A DNA stretch of 23,648 bases from contig JBBBWG010008903.1 in assembly GCA_037176905.1 (NCBI GenBank), positions 1-23,648 of the forward strand, read 5' to 3'. Position 1 is the first letter of the stretch. Each line of letters opens with the position of its first letter. The position numbers were made by a program, and so were the translations under genes. Below, piece after piece: positions 1-8,615 of the stretch. Below the pieces are notes generated by a model, which did no database searches, was not told the origin of the DNA, and was given only the letters and a program-made list of their open reading frames with translations. This stretch comes from Azolla pinnata. Its lineage: Eukaryota; Streptophyta; Polypodiopsida; Salviniales; Salviniaceae.

Positions 1-207
1 TTTGATACTGGCTCCACTCATAACCTGCTTAATGATCGACTAGTTAAGATAATGGGATTACCAACAGAACCATCACCATATGCATACACGGTGGAGATGC
101 CTAATGGTAATGGATCGATTAGTTTTGACAGAAGGGTAATAGGATTAGACCTAGTTATTCAAAACTATCGGGTAAAGTTTATGACAAAGAACTTCTATCT
201 TTTGTAG
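1..207 (+). pseudogene. Retrotransposon aspartic protease fragment
   Basis: The frame is open from the window edge to a TAG at 205. It begins with Phe-Asp-Thr-Gly-Ser-Thr-His, the active-site D[ST]G motif of retropepsin-like proteases in Ty3/gypsy polyproteins. The next 60 residues are compatible with the strand and flap region that follows. In an intact element this enzyme would process Gag-Pol. The fragment is cut on the left by the window and ends early. Confidence 0.75.
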
Positions 208-770
208 ACTCTTTTGAGCAATGGTGTCACCTCCTTGAAGGTTCTTTCACCAAATCATAGTTTACAATGATCATAAGAATCTCATGTATTCAAGAATGCT
301 CGAGTGTTAAATCGACGTTGTCGCGCCGTACAGTGCTTGATCTTCGCGTGAGTTGGGTGATGACCACTGGGGTCCTCGACGAGGAGAAGTAAACAATGAA
401 AGAGAGAAGAGCAAGATGGATTTTCATAGGTTTATAGATTAATCCTCCATATTCTTTCTGACAAGCTCCTGATGATCGCCGATAATGATCTTCTAGATTG
501 ATGAGTTGGTGAGTTGATGATAATTTCTAAATTCATGAGTTGACGATTAGGGATTCAACTAGCCTTATTTATATAGCTAGAGAGAAGTTATGCATGCATG
601 CTAGTTGTGCATGCACACATGTCGTTCATGCGCTTCGTGCATGCATGCTTTCATGTATGAAATGGACATGAACTGCTTCTATGTTACGTGGATGCATCTA
701 GTCCATATAGTTTATCAATATGTTATCTATGCTCATACTTTTACTATTTGGAAGGGGTGTATTGTGTACA
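208..770. other. Non-coding stretch replacing the reverse-transcriptase region
   Basis: No retroelement coding sequence could be read here, although reverse transcriptase would be expected between protease and RNase H. It is either an internal deletion plus filler or a nested insertion. A cluster of TGCATGCA-type palindromes lies at about 590-655. No terminal repeats that would define an inserted element were found. Confidence 0.5.
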
Positions 771-965
771 CTACAACGTCAAGCTCATTGGGCCCAATAT
801 TTGACATGTTTTGACTTCATCATTGTATATCGTCTAGGGCCACTCCAAGGAAAATCGGATGCTCTATCACGACAATCGTATATGGCACCTTGTCCAAGTG
901 AAGTTACTTTTGACCACCAAAACCAAGTAGTTTTAAGACCTAAAATGCCTTCAAATACGCACAAC
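771..965 (+). pseudogene. RNase H C-terminal fragment of the chromovirus
   Basis: The frame reads RQAHWAQYLTCFDFIIVYR followed by a Gly-Lys-Ser-Asp-Ala-Leu-Ser-Arg block. This matches the end of Ty3/gypsy RNase H (pattern R-Q-x-x-W, F-D-F-x-I-x-Y-R, G-K-x-D-A-L-S-R). The linker after it (YMAPCPSEVTFDHQ) resembles the post-RNase H linker of chromoviruses. The start is undefined because the preceding sequence is not retroelement-like. The frame runs to a TAG at 1035, but similarity is lost after about 965. Confidence 0.8.
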
Positions 966-1119
966 ACCAAAACCACCAAAACCAAGTATTGGACGTACCA
1001 ACTTTTTTGGAAGCTATTCGAAGAGATATCAGGTTAGACTCTTTTTTCCATGATATATTAAATAATATTCCTCCCGATTGAGCTTCTTCTTCGAGGTCCA
1101 AGAATTCTTGTAAAGATGA

Positions 1120-2260
1120 TAGACAATTTAGCTAGCGAGATGGTTTGTTTTTCCGAAACAAACATTTATATGTCCCAAGCATTCCAGTTCGACTTCCAGT
1201 ATTACAACATTGTCATGACATGCTGATGGTTGGACACTTCGGCGTTCACAAGACTTTAGAGCTTGTTACTTGAAACTATTGGTGGCCTCGGCTTCATAGC
1301 TTTGTTGAAGACTATGTTCGCACTTGTGATGTTTGTTGTTGATCACAAATTCCTCGACATCAACCATCTGGTTACCTACATCCATTGCCCACTCCAAGTG
1401 GTCCATGGAAGTCTATCTCTTTGGATTTCATTACAAATCTACCACTTTCTAAGGGTTATGATGTCATTTTCATAGTGGTCAACCGTTTCACCAAAATGGC
1501 CCATTTCCTTCCTTATATGAAGACTTTTACTAGTTAGGACACATCAAATATGGTTATGCGAGAAGTATTAAAACATCGTGGCCTTCCAGATCATATCATT
1601 AGTGATCGAATACCTCAATTTATCTCAAAGTTCTGGCAACACTTACTTGAGATCCCCAAAATCTCTTCTAAACTTTCTTCGAGTAAACTGATGGTCAAAG
1701 TGAACGAGAAAACTAAACGTTAGAGCAATATCTTCGATGCTTCATCAATTATCAGCAAGATCATTGGGTTGATTTTTTGTATATGGCAGAATTTGCATAT
1801 AACAATTCTATTCATTGTTCTACATGATATAGTCCATTCTTTGCAAACACAGGATATCATCCTCGTTGGGTGATGCTTGAACATTCAGATATCTCCAAAA
1901 TCCCTACTGTTCATGAGCGTTTATTAAAACTAAAGGACATTCAGGCCAAAATTTCTAACCATTTACATCATTTACATAATGTTCAGGCCTCATACAAGAA
2001 ATTAGCAGATCGGACTCTAGCTTTAAGATTGAACCCATATTGGGGATCGAGTATGGTTGTTATGGCGCAATGTGAAGACAATCAGACCTTGTGACAAATT
2101 AGACTACCAATGTCTTGGTCCATTTATGATATCTCACAAAATCAATTATGTTACTTTTCAATAACTACCTCGACATATGAATCTTCATCCAATGTTCCAT
2201 GTCGCATTACTGGAACCTTGTGCATCTACTTCTATTCCAGGTCGAGTATTTTCATGCCAC
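1120..2260 (+). pseudogene. Ty3/gypsy integrase, broken
   Basis: The HHCC zinc-finger is visible (HCHDMLMVGHFGVHKT, then CDVC). It is followed by core motifs: SLDFITNLP with the first catalytic Asp near 1425-1450, and HIISDRIPQF with the second near 1590-1620. The TDGQSER block begins near 1690, and a stretch like AEFAYNNS lies near 1790. The segment 1870-2094 keeps the helical region that follows the core. In-frame stops occur after the first zinc-finger half, after the CxxC and between the two Asp motifs, and the frame changes before TDGQ. In an intact element the product inserts cDNA into chromatin; here it is dead. Confidence 0.85.
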
Positions 2261-2264
2261 CTCC

Positions 2265-2465
2265 AGTCTACCTTGTAGAAGAACCAAAATATGAAGTTGA
2301 AGCTATTTTGGATTAAAAAATTATGCGCAACAAGTTATATTATCTTGTAGACTGGCTTGGGTATATGCCTAATGATCGTACATGGGAACCTGTTGAGAAT
2401 GTTACCAATGCTCCTCAACTTTTATAGGAATTCCATCGTATCTATCCTAATAAGTCAGGTCCTTG
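2265..2465 (+). pseudogene. C-terminal chromodomain of the chromovirus
   Basis: The frame reads VEEPKYEVEAILD, then a stop, then KLYYLVDWLGYMPNDRTWEP, then NAPQLL, a second stop and EFHRIYP. This is the chromodomain pattern (E-V-E-x-I-L-D, Y-L-V-x-W-x-G-Y, T-W-E-P, F-H) at the end of chromovirus integrases, where it targets integration to modified histones. Two in-frame stops break it (TAA near 2314, TAG near 2428). It sits about 50 bp before the LTR start, as expected. Confidence 0.85.
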
Positions 2466-2710
2466 CTCTCGTGTTCCGACTCGTGGAACTTATCATCAAT
2501 AGAGGGAGGTAGTATCATGAGTATCAACACAAAAGAGTTTATATGTATATTTAAACCTATGACCTGTACCTATATAAACTCAAATCTTATCCATTAGACT
2601 ATTTTACGTTAATCAATAAATATTATATTTTGATACTTGATAATATCTTAAAACATTACCATAATAGCATTAAAAAATGACACGCGACGTTTGTTGACAA
2701 CGCAAGTCCT

Positions 2711-2810
2711 CAAGCCACCCAAGTGGCAATCATGCATGTAAGCCACGTGACATTCATGTATACAAGCCATGTGGCAACCATGCATAACAACCGTGTGGCG
2801 AGCATGCATG
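2711..2810 (+). repeat. Four 24-28 bp repeats with CACGTG and CATGCATG cores
   Basis: Four successive units start at 2711 (28 bp), 2739, 2763 and 2787 (24 bp each). Each has the form aagcca.gtg.ca..catgcatg. The second unit holds a perfect G-box/ABRE core (CCACGTGAC). Units 1 and 4 hold the RY palindrome CATGCATG. They lie directly upstream of the TATA box in the LTR, where enhancer repeats are typical. Confidence 0.7.
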
Positions 2811-2821
2811 AGGCCTAGACC

Positions 2822-2831
2822 TATATAAATA
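2822..2831 (+). promoter_or_regulatory. TATA box of the LTR promoter
   Basis: TATATAAATA lies just 3' of the U3-like repeats and about 300 bp into the LTR. About 20-40 bp downstream are two short inverted repeats (TTGAACC/GGTTCAA and CGCCA/TGGCG) that could fold in a transcript leader. Position and sequence fit a Pol II core promoter; activity is inferred. Confidence 0.5.
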
Positions 2832-2835
2832 CTTA

Positions 2836-3189
2836 GCTAGTTTTGGTATTGAACCATTCCGGTTCAACGCCAAGCTTTGGCGCCTTATACTCTAACTCTC
2901 CTGATAATACATATCTTGTCTTCTTGTTCTTCTCTAGTTTTTTTCTTCGTGTGTTCCGAGTCAATCATTGTCGACGAGGTTTTTTACTGGCAGTAACTTC
3001 TTCTGGGTGCCTTAGCTTTTCCGTGAGGCGACTTTTCTTGGGTGCCTCAACTTTTCTATGTGGTTTTCCTCATGCACCTCAGCTTTTGCGGAGATGATGC
3101 TAGATATACCTGACCTCTTAAGGCAAAAGAGAAAAAAGAGAGGAGGGCAAGAGAAGGGACGAGAGAATAAGAAGTAGGGATGGCTAGCT
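2836..3189. other. No gene; probable LTR/leader sequence
   Basis: This stretch contains pyrimidine-rich runs and a short internal repeat (tgggtgcct, twice between 3004 and 3050). No conserved coding frame, RNA gene or element end was recognised. It is probably the R/U5 part of the LTR and beyond. Confidence 0.4.
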
Positions 3190-3535
3190 CTTTGAACCCT
3201 AACCCTAAAATAATAAACGAAACCAGGACTCTTTGATGGTATCCGCCTCTCATGATCCCTAATTTTCTAATGCAACCCTAATCTCTCAAAAATCCTAACC
3301 CTAGTTTTCTGTCAAAACCCTAATCTCTTAGTAAACTAAAGCTCCAAAAAAACCTAAAGCCTTCAGAACTCCAAAATCTTTCAAAAAATCGTAATCCGAA
3401 TCAAATCTCTCGAAACCCTAATCCAAATCAAATCTCTCAAAACCCTAATTTGAAATCCAATATCTCTGATCCAAAACCCTAAAACCAGGGAACCCTAATT
3501 CTCTTAACCTATTCATCTTTCAAAAACCCTAACTT
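3190..3535 (+). repeat. AAACCCTAA (telo-box-like) rich stretch
   Basis: At least nine copies of AACCCTA(A/G), several as AAAACCCTAA, are scattered in about 350 bp; one pair is directly tandem (aaccctaaccctaa near 3198). The spacing is irregular with filler such as tctctcaaa. This is either decayed plant-type telomeric repeat or an AACCCTA-rich low-complexity leader. No coding sequence was seen. Confidence 0.7.
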
Positions 3536-3540
3536 TGATT

Positions 3541-3596
3541 CTCTAGTCGATTTTTCTCGACACTATCACTCTAGTCGATTTTTCTCGACACTATCA
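3541..3596 (+). repeat. Perfect 28-bp tandem duplication
   Basis: Positions 3541-3568 and 3569-3596 are identical. Each unit itself contains the inverted pair TCGA(ttttt)TCGA-like, giving a small dyad. Confidence 0.95.
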
Positions 3597-3653
3597 CTAT
3601 CCTTTGCTCTAACCACCTGTTGATCATTGTTTCATGCATCACTCAACACAGAA

Positions 3654-4017
3654 GAGAGCTCAATCGTGTGGCAGCCACCATGTGGGTCATGGTATGTCAG
3701 CTTTTGATAGCTTTGAACCATTCCAATATAGTTGTAGATTTAAGCTTGCCTCTTTGCAAGAAGAGTGTAGGATTGCCAAAGCGTTGGAGGTTTGGTCCTA
3801 GGGCTGCCAAACGAGGGAAGGGAGTTCAGGCATTACTAAACAGGGAGGAGAGCTCGATCATGGTGGTAGTCACCATGTGGGTAATGGTGGCTCAGCTTTT
3901 GATAGCTTTGAACCATTCTAATACAGTGGTAGATTTAAGTTTGACTCTTTGCAAGAAGGAAGAGTATAGGATTGCCAAAGTGTTGGAGGCTTGGTCCTAG
4001 GGCTACGAAACAAGGGG
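3654..4017 (+). repeat. Tandem duplication of about 165 bp
   Basis: Copy A (3654-3818) and copy B (3848-4017) share long blocks such as cagcttttgatagctttga and attgccaaag.gttggagg. A few indels shift the offset from 194 to 200 bp. The open frame 3620-4000 crosses both copies and simply reads the duplication twice (the peptide LLIALNHSN occurs twice). It has no recognisable domain, so I do not call it a gene. Confidence 0.9.
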
Positions 4018-4489
4018 AGGAGTGAGGTCATTTTCCACCTAGGATTCTACACACAGAGAGGAAAGGAGGATTTGAGACAAATAGGAAAGTTTTAATCCCA
4101 TCCTACTCAAGGGTTTCCCCTTTTTCACACTTACCCACCTAATCATGTCAGCAATCGGAAACAACATTTAATGGACAAACAACACTAAGGACACGTCCGT
4201 GAGATGGTGCCTTGTATGTCCAAACCATATAAGTCCTTTAATAGGGAGTCTAATGCTCTATCCAAAAGGTCTAGGGCATGTAATGATCACTACATCACAA
4301 TCTTAAGGTCTCCACCCACTCCATGTTTGATGCAATGGCATCAAGTGGCAGCTCAACCTGCAAGTGACTCTTTAACCATCTGTAATACCCGAAAGGACTC
4401 CTCCCACCATAAACCCTTCCGTCATGTCCCGACCCAATCTTTGTCTAGTGGGACAAAGCTAATAGTAAGTCAATTTGTAAGCAATATCA
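4018..4489. other. No gene recognised
   Basis: Low-copy-looking sequence between the duplication and the second LTR-like start. The open frame 4204-4569 shows no domain and continues into the LTR-like repeat, so it is taken as chance. A CCCGAAAGGACTCCTCCCA block near 4387 is LTR-like in flavour but was not identified. Confidence 0.4.
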
Positions 4490-4665
4490 TGAGTATCAAT
4501 ACAAAATGGCTTATATGTATATTCGAACTTATAACCTATAGCGTTGCAAGTCCTTCTAACATTTGTTAAATTTTATATTCTCATTTTATTTATTTTTATA
4601 TATTTATTTTTGTTATCAATTTAATAATATATATATATATATATCTTAAAACGTTTCAAGCTAAA
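4490..4665 (+). repeat. Second copy of the LTR start seen at 2518
   Basis: TGAGTATCAATACAAAATGG at 4490 parallels TGAGTATCAACACAAAAGAG at 2518. The two copies stay alignable through tatatgtatatt..aac and end with a shared tcttaaaac block (near 2646 and 4645). Both are preceded by ATCA. An AT dinucleotide run (about 4627-4645) lies inside. It is either an LTR fragment of a related element or a nested or duplicated LTR. Confidence 0.65.
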
Positions 4666-5539
4666 GAGTCTAAGAACTCTAAAGATGAATGAAAAACTTA
4701 AGCCTTCATTACTTATCTAGATAATAAGCGTGCTTGAGACTATTAATGTGAGATTTTTCATTTTTTACTTGTCTATCTCCTCCTTTACATATTCATTTAT
4801 TCGTATCTCATACATACCTTCTCCTCCTCTGCCTCATTTTGGTCAGGATCTAATCGTCTACAGTTGCTCCTCCTATTCCTCCTACTAGTCCGATCAACTC
4901 CTGTAAGGGAGCTGCTCTTCCTGTTGCTGGTTCAGCTTTACTCGTTCAACACTACTATTGTTGCTCTTCCTCCTCACGACCTTTACATGGTTGTATATGT
5001 ATAGATTTAACTCTACATGTGTGTATTGTGTGTATGTTTTGTGTGCATGTGTGTGCGCATTGGATTGTGTATGGGTGTATGCATGTGTGTGCGTATGTGT
5101 GTGCTTTTGGTTTTATTGATCTTTATCTATTTGTAGGTTTATGCGTGTATGTATATGGGTTTTGCTATAACGTGTGTACCCAGTATGACTTACACATTTG
5201 CTTATAAAGTGTTTAATTGTTTTAGTTATGCCATACTCTCACAATTTGTTGTTACACGTCACTTGTAATTATTTATGTAGTTTTAACTTTTGCTTGAATC
5301 TTGTATAAACCTTGAATAATTGTTTTATCTAGTAATAAAAGAAAGACGGATGCACTTTGAATCAGAAATAAGGTTTCAATGCTTCCTAAACTTGAAAACG
5401 TCTTGGTGTATTCTTCGATATATATTTTGAGTATAATGCCAATAATGTCTTGTATTTACACATGAAAAATAACCTTAAGATGCGACTTCCGCAACCGTCA
5501 TATTAAATATCTATCGCTTGATCATAAGAGTGAACGTTA
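4666..5539. other. Gene-free stretch with a TG-rich block
   Basis: 4820-4990 is rich in CTCCT-type pyrimidine runs. 5015-5170 is a degenerate TGTGTG/CATG-rich low-complexity block, which produces a spurious Cys/Val/Tyr-rich frame. 5216-5539 holds nothing recognisable. Confidence 0.5.
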
Positions 5540-6660
5540 ACTTGGACACATGCCCAAGTATAATCTTGGATACTAGACCGTGAATAGTATCAGTTATCTC
5601 CCTAGACATGGATAGTGGCTTGAAAAGAAGTAAAAAGCTTGAGTACAAATAATGTAAGAAGATTTGTAGCATAAACGCGAGAATAACATTAGGTATAACG
5701 TCGATATGAACCTAGGCGGTAAAGTGGGTAAGAAGCGAGTTTTGATAGCAACCCTATTCTAAGCATGTAGAGAATGCTAGGTAAAATCTTGGGTATGCAT
5801 GTACATATTAGCCCGGATACAAAAACATGTAATCCACAAATATATAGCTGGAAAAAAAAAACCTAGGTATGCATGGAGATATATCCTAGACCAACCCAAC
5901 TATAAGCTGGTCAAACACTCGGATACAATCCTAGGTAAAAACTTGGGTATAAGTCCATATAAAAACACGTAAATATACGCAAATATAGCCTAGATACTAG
6001 CCCGGGTATAAGCCGGGATACAGTCTTGGGTATAAACTTGGAAATAGGTTTGGGGTGAAAACCTGGACATAATCTCTACTATGAACCTGGATAGTACTTG
6101 GATGGCGGCTTGGGTATGAAGACGGATACAATCCCAGGACAAATCCAAATATAGTCCTTGGTAAGAGCCAAGATATTATCCCAAGTATAAACCCAGATAT
6201 TGTCCCAAGTATGCTCCCGGATACAGTCTCGGGTAACAACCCTAATCCAAGGAGGATAACAGCCCGGGTATGAACCCGGATATTGTCTCGGGAACGCTCC
6301 CGGATAAAGTCCCGGGTATGCTCTTGGATAATGTCCCAAGTATAAACCCAGATCTAGATTGGATAGCAGCTTGAGTATGAACCCAAATAGTATCCCAGAT
6401 ATGTTCCTGGATAGAGTCCCGTGTAAGAACCACGATCTAGCTTGGAAAGCACCCCGAGTATGAACCCAGATATCGTCCTAGATATGTTTTTGGATCCAAC
6501 TTGGATACCACCCGGGGTATGCACCTAAATATCGTTTTGGATACGCTCTCGAATACAGTCTCGAGTATAGACTCAGATCCAGCCTTGATAGCACCCTAGG
6601 TATTAACCCGGATACAGTCCTGAATATAAGCCTAGATACAAGCGCGACTATTGTTGATAT
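5540..6660 (+). repeat. 24-bp minisatellite, consensus near CCCGGGTATAAACCCGGATA..GT
   Basis: Units of about 24 bp of the form CCCGGGTATgAACCCGGATA followed by xxGT are clearest from 5999 to 6620. Examples start at 6179 (cccaagtataaacccagata) and about 6203. They become more diverged toward both ends. Each unit contains two half-palindromic boxes (CCCGGG and CCCGG/CCGGG). Because 24 is a multiple of three, minus-strand frames stay open and give Pro-Gly-Tyr-rich strings (5997-6239, 6079-6339, 6242-6433, 6478-6726). These are repeat shadows, not proteins. Confidence 0.85.
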
Positions 6661-6840
6661 ACCCGCATGGCTATCTACGTTCCTGTCTGGGTCTGTATTC
6701 GGGTTCATCCACGAGATTATATCCACATGGCTAGCAAGGGTTTGGCACCTGTGCTACCACACAGGACGAATTGGCTCTAAGAGTAGTTAAATTTCTGTAT
6801 GTATATGTGTGGGTATTCGTATATTCTGATGTAGTGATAC

Positions 6841-7210
6841 CTACATATTCATCAATATATACATGAATATTGATTAGTATATGCATACATACATGTATAT
6901 TCACCTATATATGTATACATGCATGCATGTTCACCTGCAACTACAAACACATATGTATATTCACCTGCATATACATACATGCATGCATGTTCACCTGTAA
7001 CTACATACACATATGTATATTCACCTGTATATGCATACATACATGCATATTCATTCACCTATATATATACATATATGCAAATCCACCTGTACATGGATAG
7101 CTACATGTATACTCACCTATATATGTATACATACGTACATATACACAAATATATTCATATACTCATGTATATTTACATGTACATGTAGATGTGTATGTAT
7201 ATGCAGATAT
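6841..7210 (+). repeat. 30/60-bp minisatellite based on TATTCACCTG
   Basis: Positions 6901-6960 and 6961-7020 match at 54 of 60 bases. Each 60-bp unit is made of two roughly 30-bp subunits starting TTCACCTG and continuing with ATATACATACATGCATG-type sequence. Partial units continue to about 7210. The frames here, rich in His, Tyr, Ile and Cys on both strands, are repeat shadows. Confidence 0.9.
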
Positions 7211-7368
7211 ATAGATGGTTTTTGATAGGTACGTAGATAGATACATGGATATTTAACATTTTGGATCATAATAAAGACATATTTAGTACATATATTACAT
7301 AATTGTATATTGGACCGATTGGATAGTCCACTGGACAAAATGTTATAGTAAATATGAAGTATAGTTGC

Positions 7369-8189
7369 GATAAATTTGCAGTAATAAGTGTTTTTATGTT
7401 ATGACAAAAATGTGGTAAACATCATGTCAAATGCACATTAACACGAGTTGTAAAATTCGCAGCAAAATTGGATATTTGCTACACATTTTGCCGCAACATT
7501 GTTGTATCATAAATGGTCTATTTACAACAATTAGCTAGCTTATAGACGTATTCACCTGTATATACATACTTATGTGCATATTCATCTAAATATACATTCT
7601 TTCATGCATATTTGCGTGTATATACATAGATGTATGCATATTTGTCTATATATGTACATGCTTGATGTATATTGACCTGTAAACGATCAAATACAGCCAT
7701 ATTCACCTATATTTGTACATGTCTTATTCATATTCACCTGTATATGCATATGTACATATATACACATAAATATTCATATATTCATGTAAATTTTATATGC
7801 ATATATATAATTATATGTTCGACCAATTGGCTAGATCATTTGATTGTGTCAAATGAGATCATTGGTTTAAATCTTACTTGTGACACAATGTTATTATAAA
7901 TGTGTATTAAATATACAATATAATTACGTCTATGTTGTAGTAAAGGTCGTGGCAAATTTGCAGAGAACAATTTTACTACAAGGTCACGGTAAATCTCGCG
8001 TCCAAACTCGCGACAAACTTCTGGTAAACAGCGCATCAAACAGGTTGAAATAAGTCGCGTCAAAGTTGCAATTAATGACGCCTTAAAAGTTGTGGCAAAT
8101 TTTACCCAATTTTGAAAAAACTTACTACGACCTAGACAATACATGATTTGTGGTAAACAGTCGTGGTAAACTAGCCAATACTTGTAGTG
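7369..8189 (-). mobile_element. CACTA-type DNA transposon end with subterminal repeats
   Basis: Read on the minus strand, the region begins CACTACAAGTATTGG at 8189. It continues with many short degenerate motifs such as TTTACCACG, TTTGTCGCGA, TTTGCCACGA and TTTACTAC. A CACTACAAG terminus plus an array of short subterminal motifs is the hallmark of plant CACTA (En/Spm) elements. The 3-bp target duplication would be taa (8190-8192). No transposase and no partner terminus were found, so this is a decayed or truncated end. A second minisatellite block (7550-7770) lies inside it. Confidence 0.6.
7550..7770 (+). repeat. Second block of the TATTCACCTG minisatellite
   Basis: Degenerate units of the same family as 6841-7210 recur here (tattcacctgtatata near 7549 and tattcacctgtatatgcata near 7733). 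Both blocks are followed by a related flank (catatacacaaatatattca near 7138; catatatacacataaatatt near 7755) and by a GACC(G/A)ATTGG segment (7313 and 7821). A larger unit including the flank was therefore duplicated. Confidence 0.75.
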
Positions 8190-8192
8190 TAA

Positions 8193-8311
8193 GATACATA
8201 TAATAGAAAACATAGTCCAATAGTAGTGAATATGGTCCACTACTATAACAATATATTACTATGGACGTAAGTTATGAATTGAAACACGCATATGTATATG
8301 TGTGTGTGTAT

Positions 8312-8347
<36 letters not shown>

Positions 8348-8615
8348 ACCCATGGTTGTAATACTTGGATGTTTTTGCTATAGTCAAACCTCTAGTTCTT
8401 ACCTTCAAGAACTCTTTTAGGTAGTTGAAGGTTCCAAGCGTACGTCAATACAATGATTTACCGCTACAACCTCTTTACTAATTTCTAGTGTCGAGCACGA
8501 TGATCATGACGATGTTCTTGTGATTCGTTTTTCTTCATAATCTACTATTAATGATTTATGCAAACTATCATACACATTTCGGCATATTCAATGAACAACT
8601 AATATGATTATTTAA
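8193..8615. other. Gene-free stretch with a GT microsatellite
   Basis: 8217-8246 holds a short inverted repeat (ATAGTAGTG / CACTACTAT). 8291-8346 is an imperfect (TG)n microsatellite including more than ten uninterrupted TG units. 8347-8615 shows no gene or repeat that I recognise. Confidence 0.7.

Larger units (their letters stand above)
1..2517 (+). mobile_element. Degenerate Ty3/gypsy chromovirus, internal region (5' end outside window)
   Basis: Successive fragments on the same strand read, in order, as aspartic protease, the end of RNase H, zinc-finger integrase and a chromodomain, followed by a purine-rich tract (2501-2510) and an LTR start. This is the domain order of a chromodomain-bearing Ty3/gypsy element. 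Reverse transcriptase is missing: protease at 1-207 is followed by non-coding sequence and then the last part of RNase H. In-frame stops and frame changes occur throughout, so no polyprotein can be made. The RNase H and chromodomain wording is closer to Tcn1/sushi-like chromoviruses than to the common angiosperm clades; that placement is from memory of the families and needs a tree. Confidence 0.85.
2518..2835 (+). repeat. LTR start and U3-like region of the chromovirus
   Basis: A purine-rich tract (agagggaggt, 2501-2510) is followed after seven bases by TGAGTATCAACAC, which fits a polypurine tract and an LTR opening with TG. A related start occurs at 4490. U3 features follow: AT-rich sequence, tandem 24-bp repeats and a TATA box. 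The right end of the LTR could not be fixed because no matching CA end or second full LTR is available; 2835 marks only the end of the promoter part. Confidence 0.6.

Noticed and set aside
3620-4000. 126-codon frame with an internally repeated peptide
   Set aside because: It reads a tandem DNA duplication twice; no domain or conserved context supports translation.
5997-6726. Minus-strand frames rich in Pro, Gly and Tyr (collagen-like or cell-wall-protein-like)
   Set aside because: They are the 24-bp minisatellite read in three frames; several frames are open at once and there is no signal peptide or consistent start.
6831-6836. CACTA-type end (gtagtg) bounding the 24-bp minisatellite
   Set aside because: Six bases with no recognisable TIR extension and no partner terminus.
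5540-7210. CRISPR-like array from regularly spaced short repeats
   Set aside because: Repeats are contiguous and degenerate with no unique spacers, in plant nuclear DNA.
6852-7338. Cys/His/Tyr/Ile-rich frames on both strands
   Set aside because: Shadows of the TATTCACCTG minisatellite; the 60-bp period keeps frames open.
8217-8246. Second CACTA terminus from the ATAGTAGTG/CACTACTAT pair
   Set aside because: Only nine bases per arm, facing each other 9 bp apart, with no subterminal motifs to the right.
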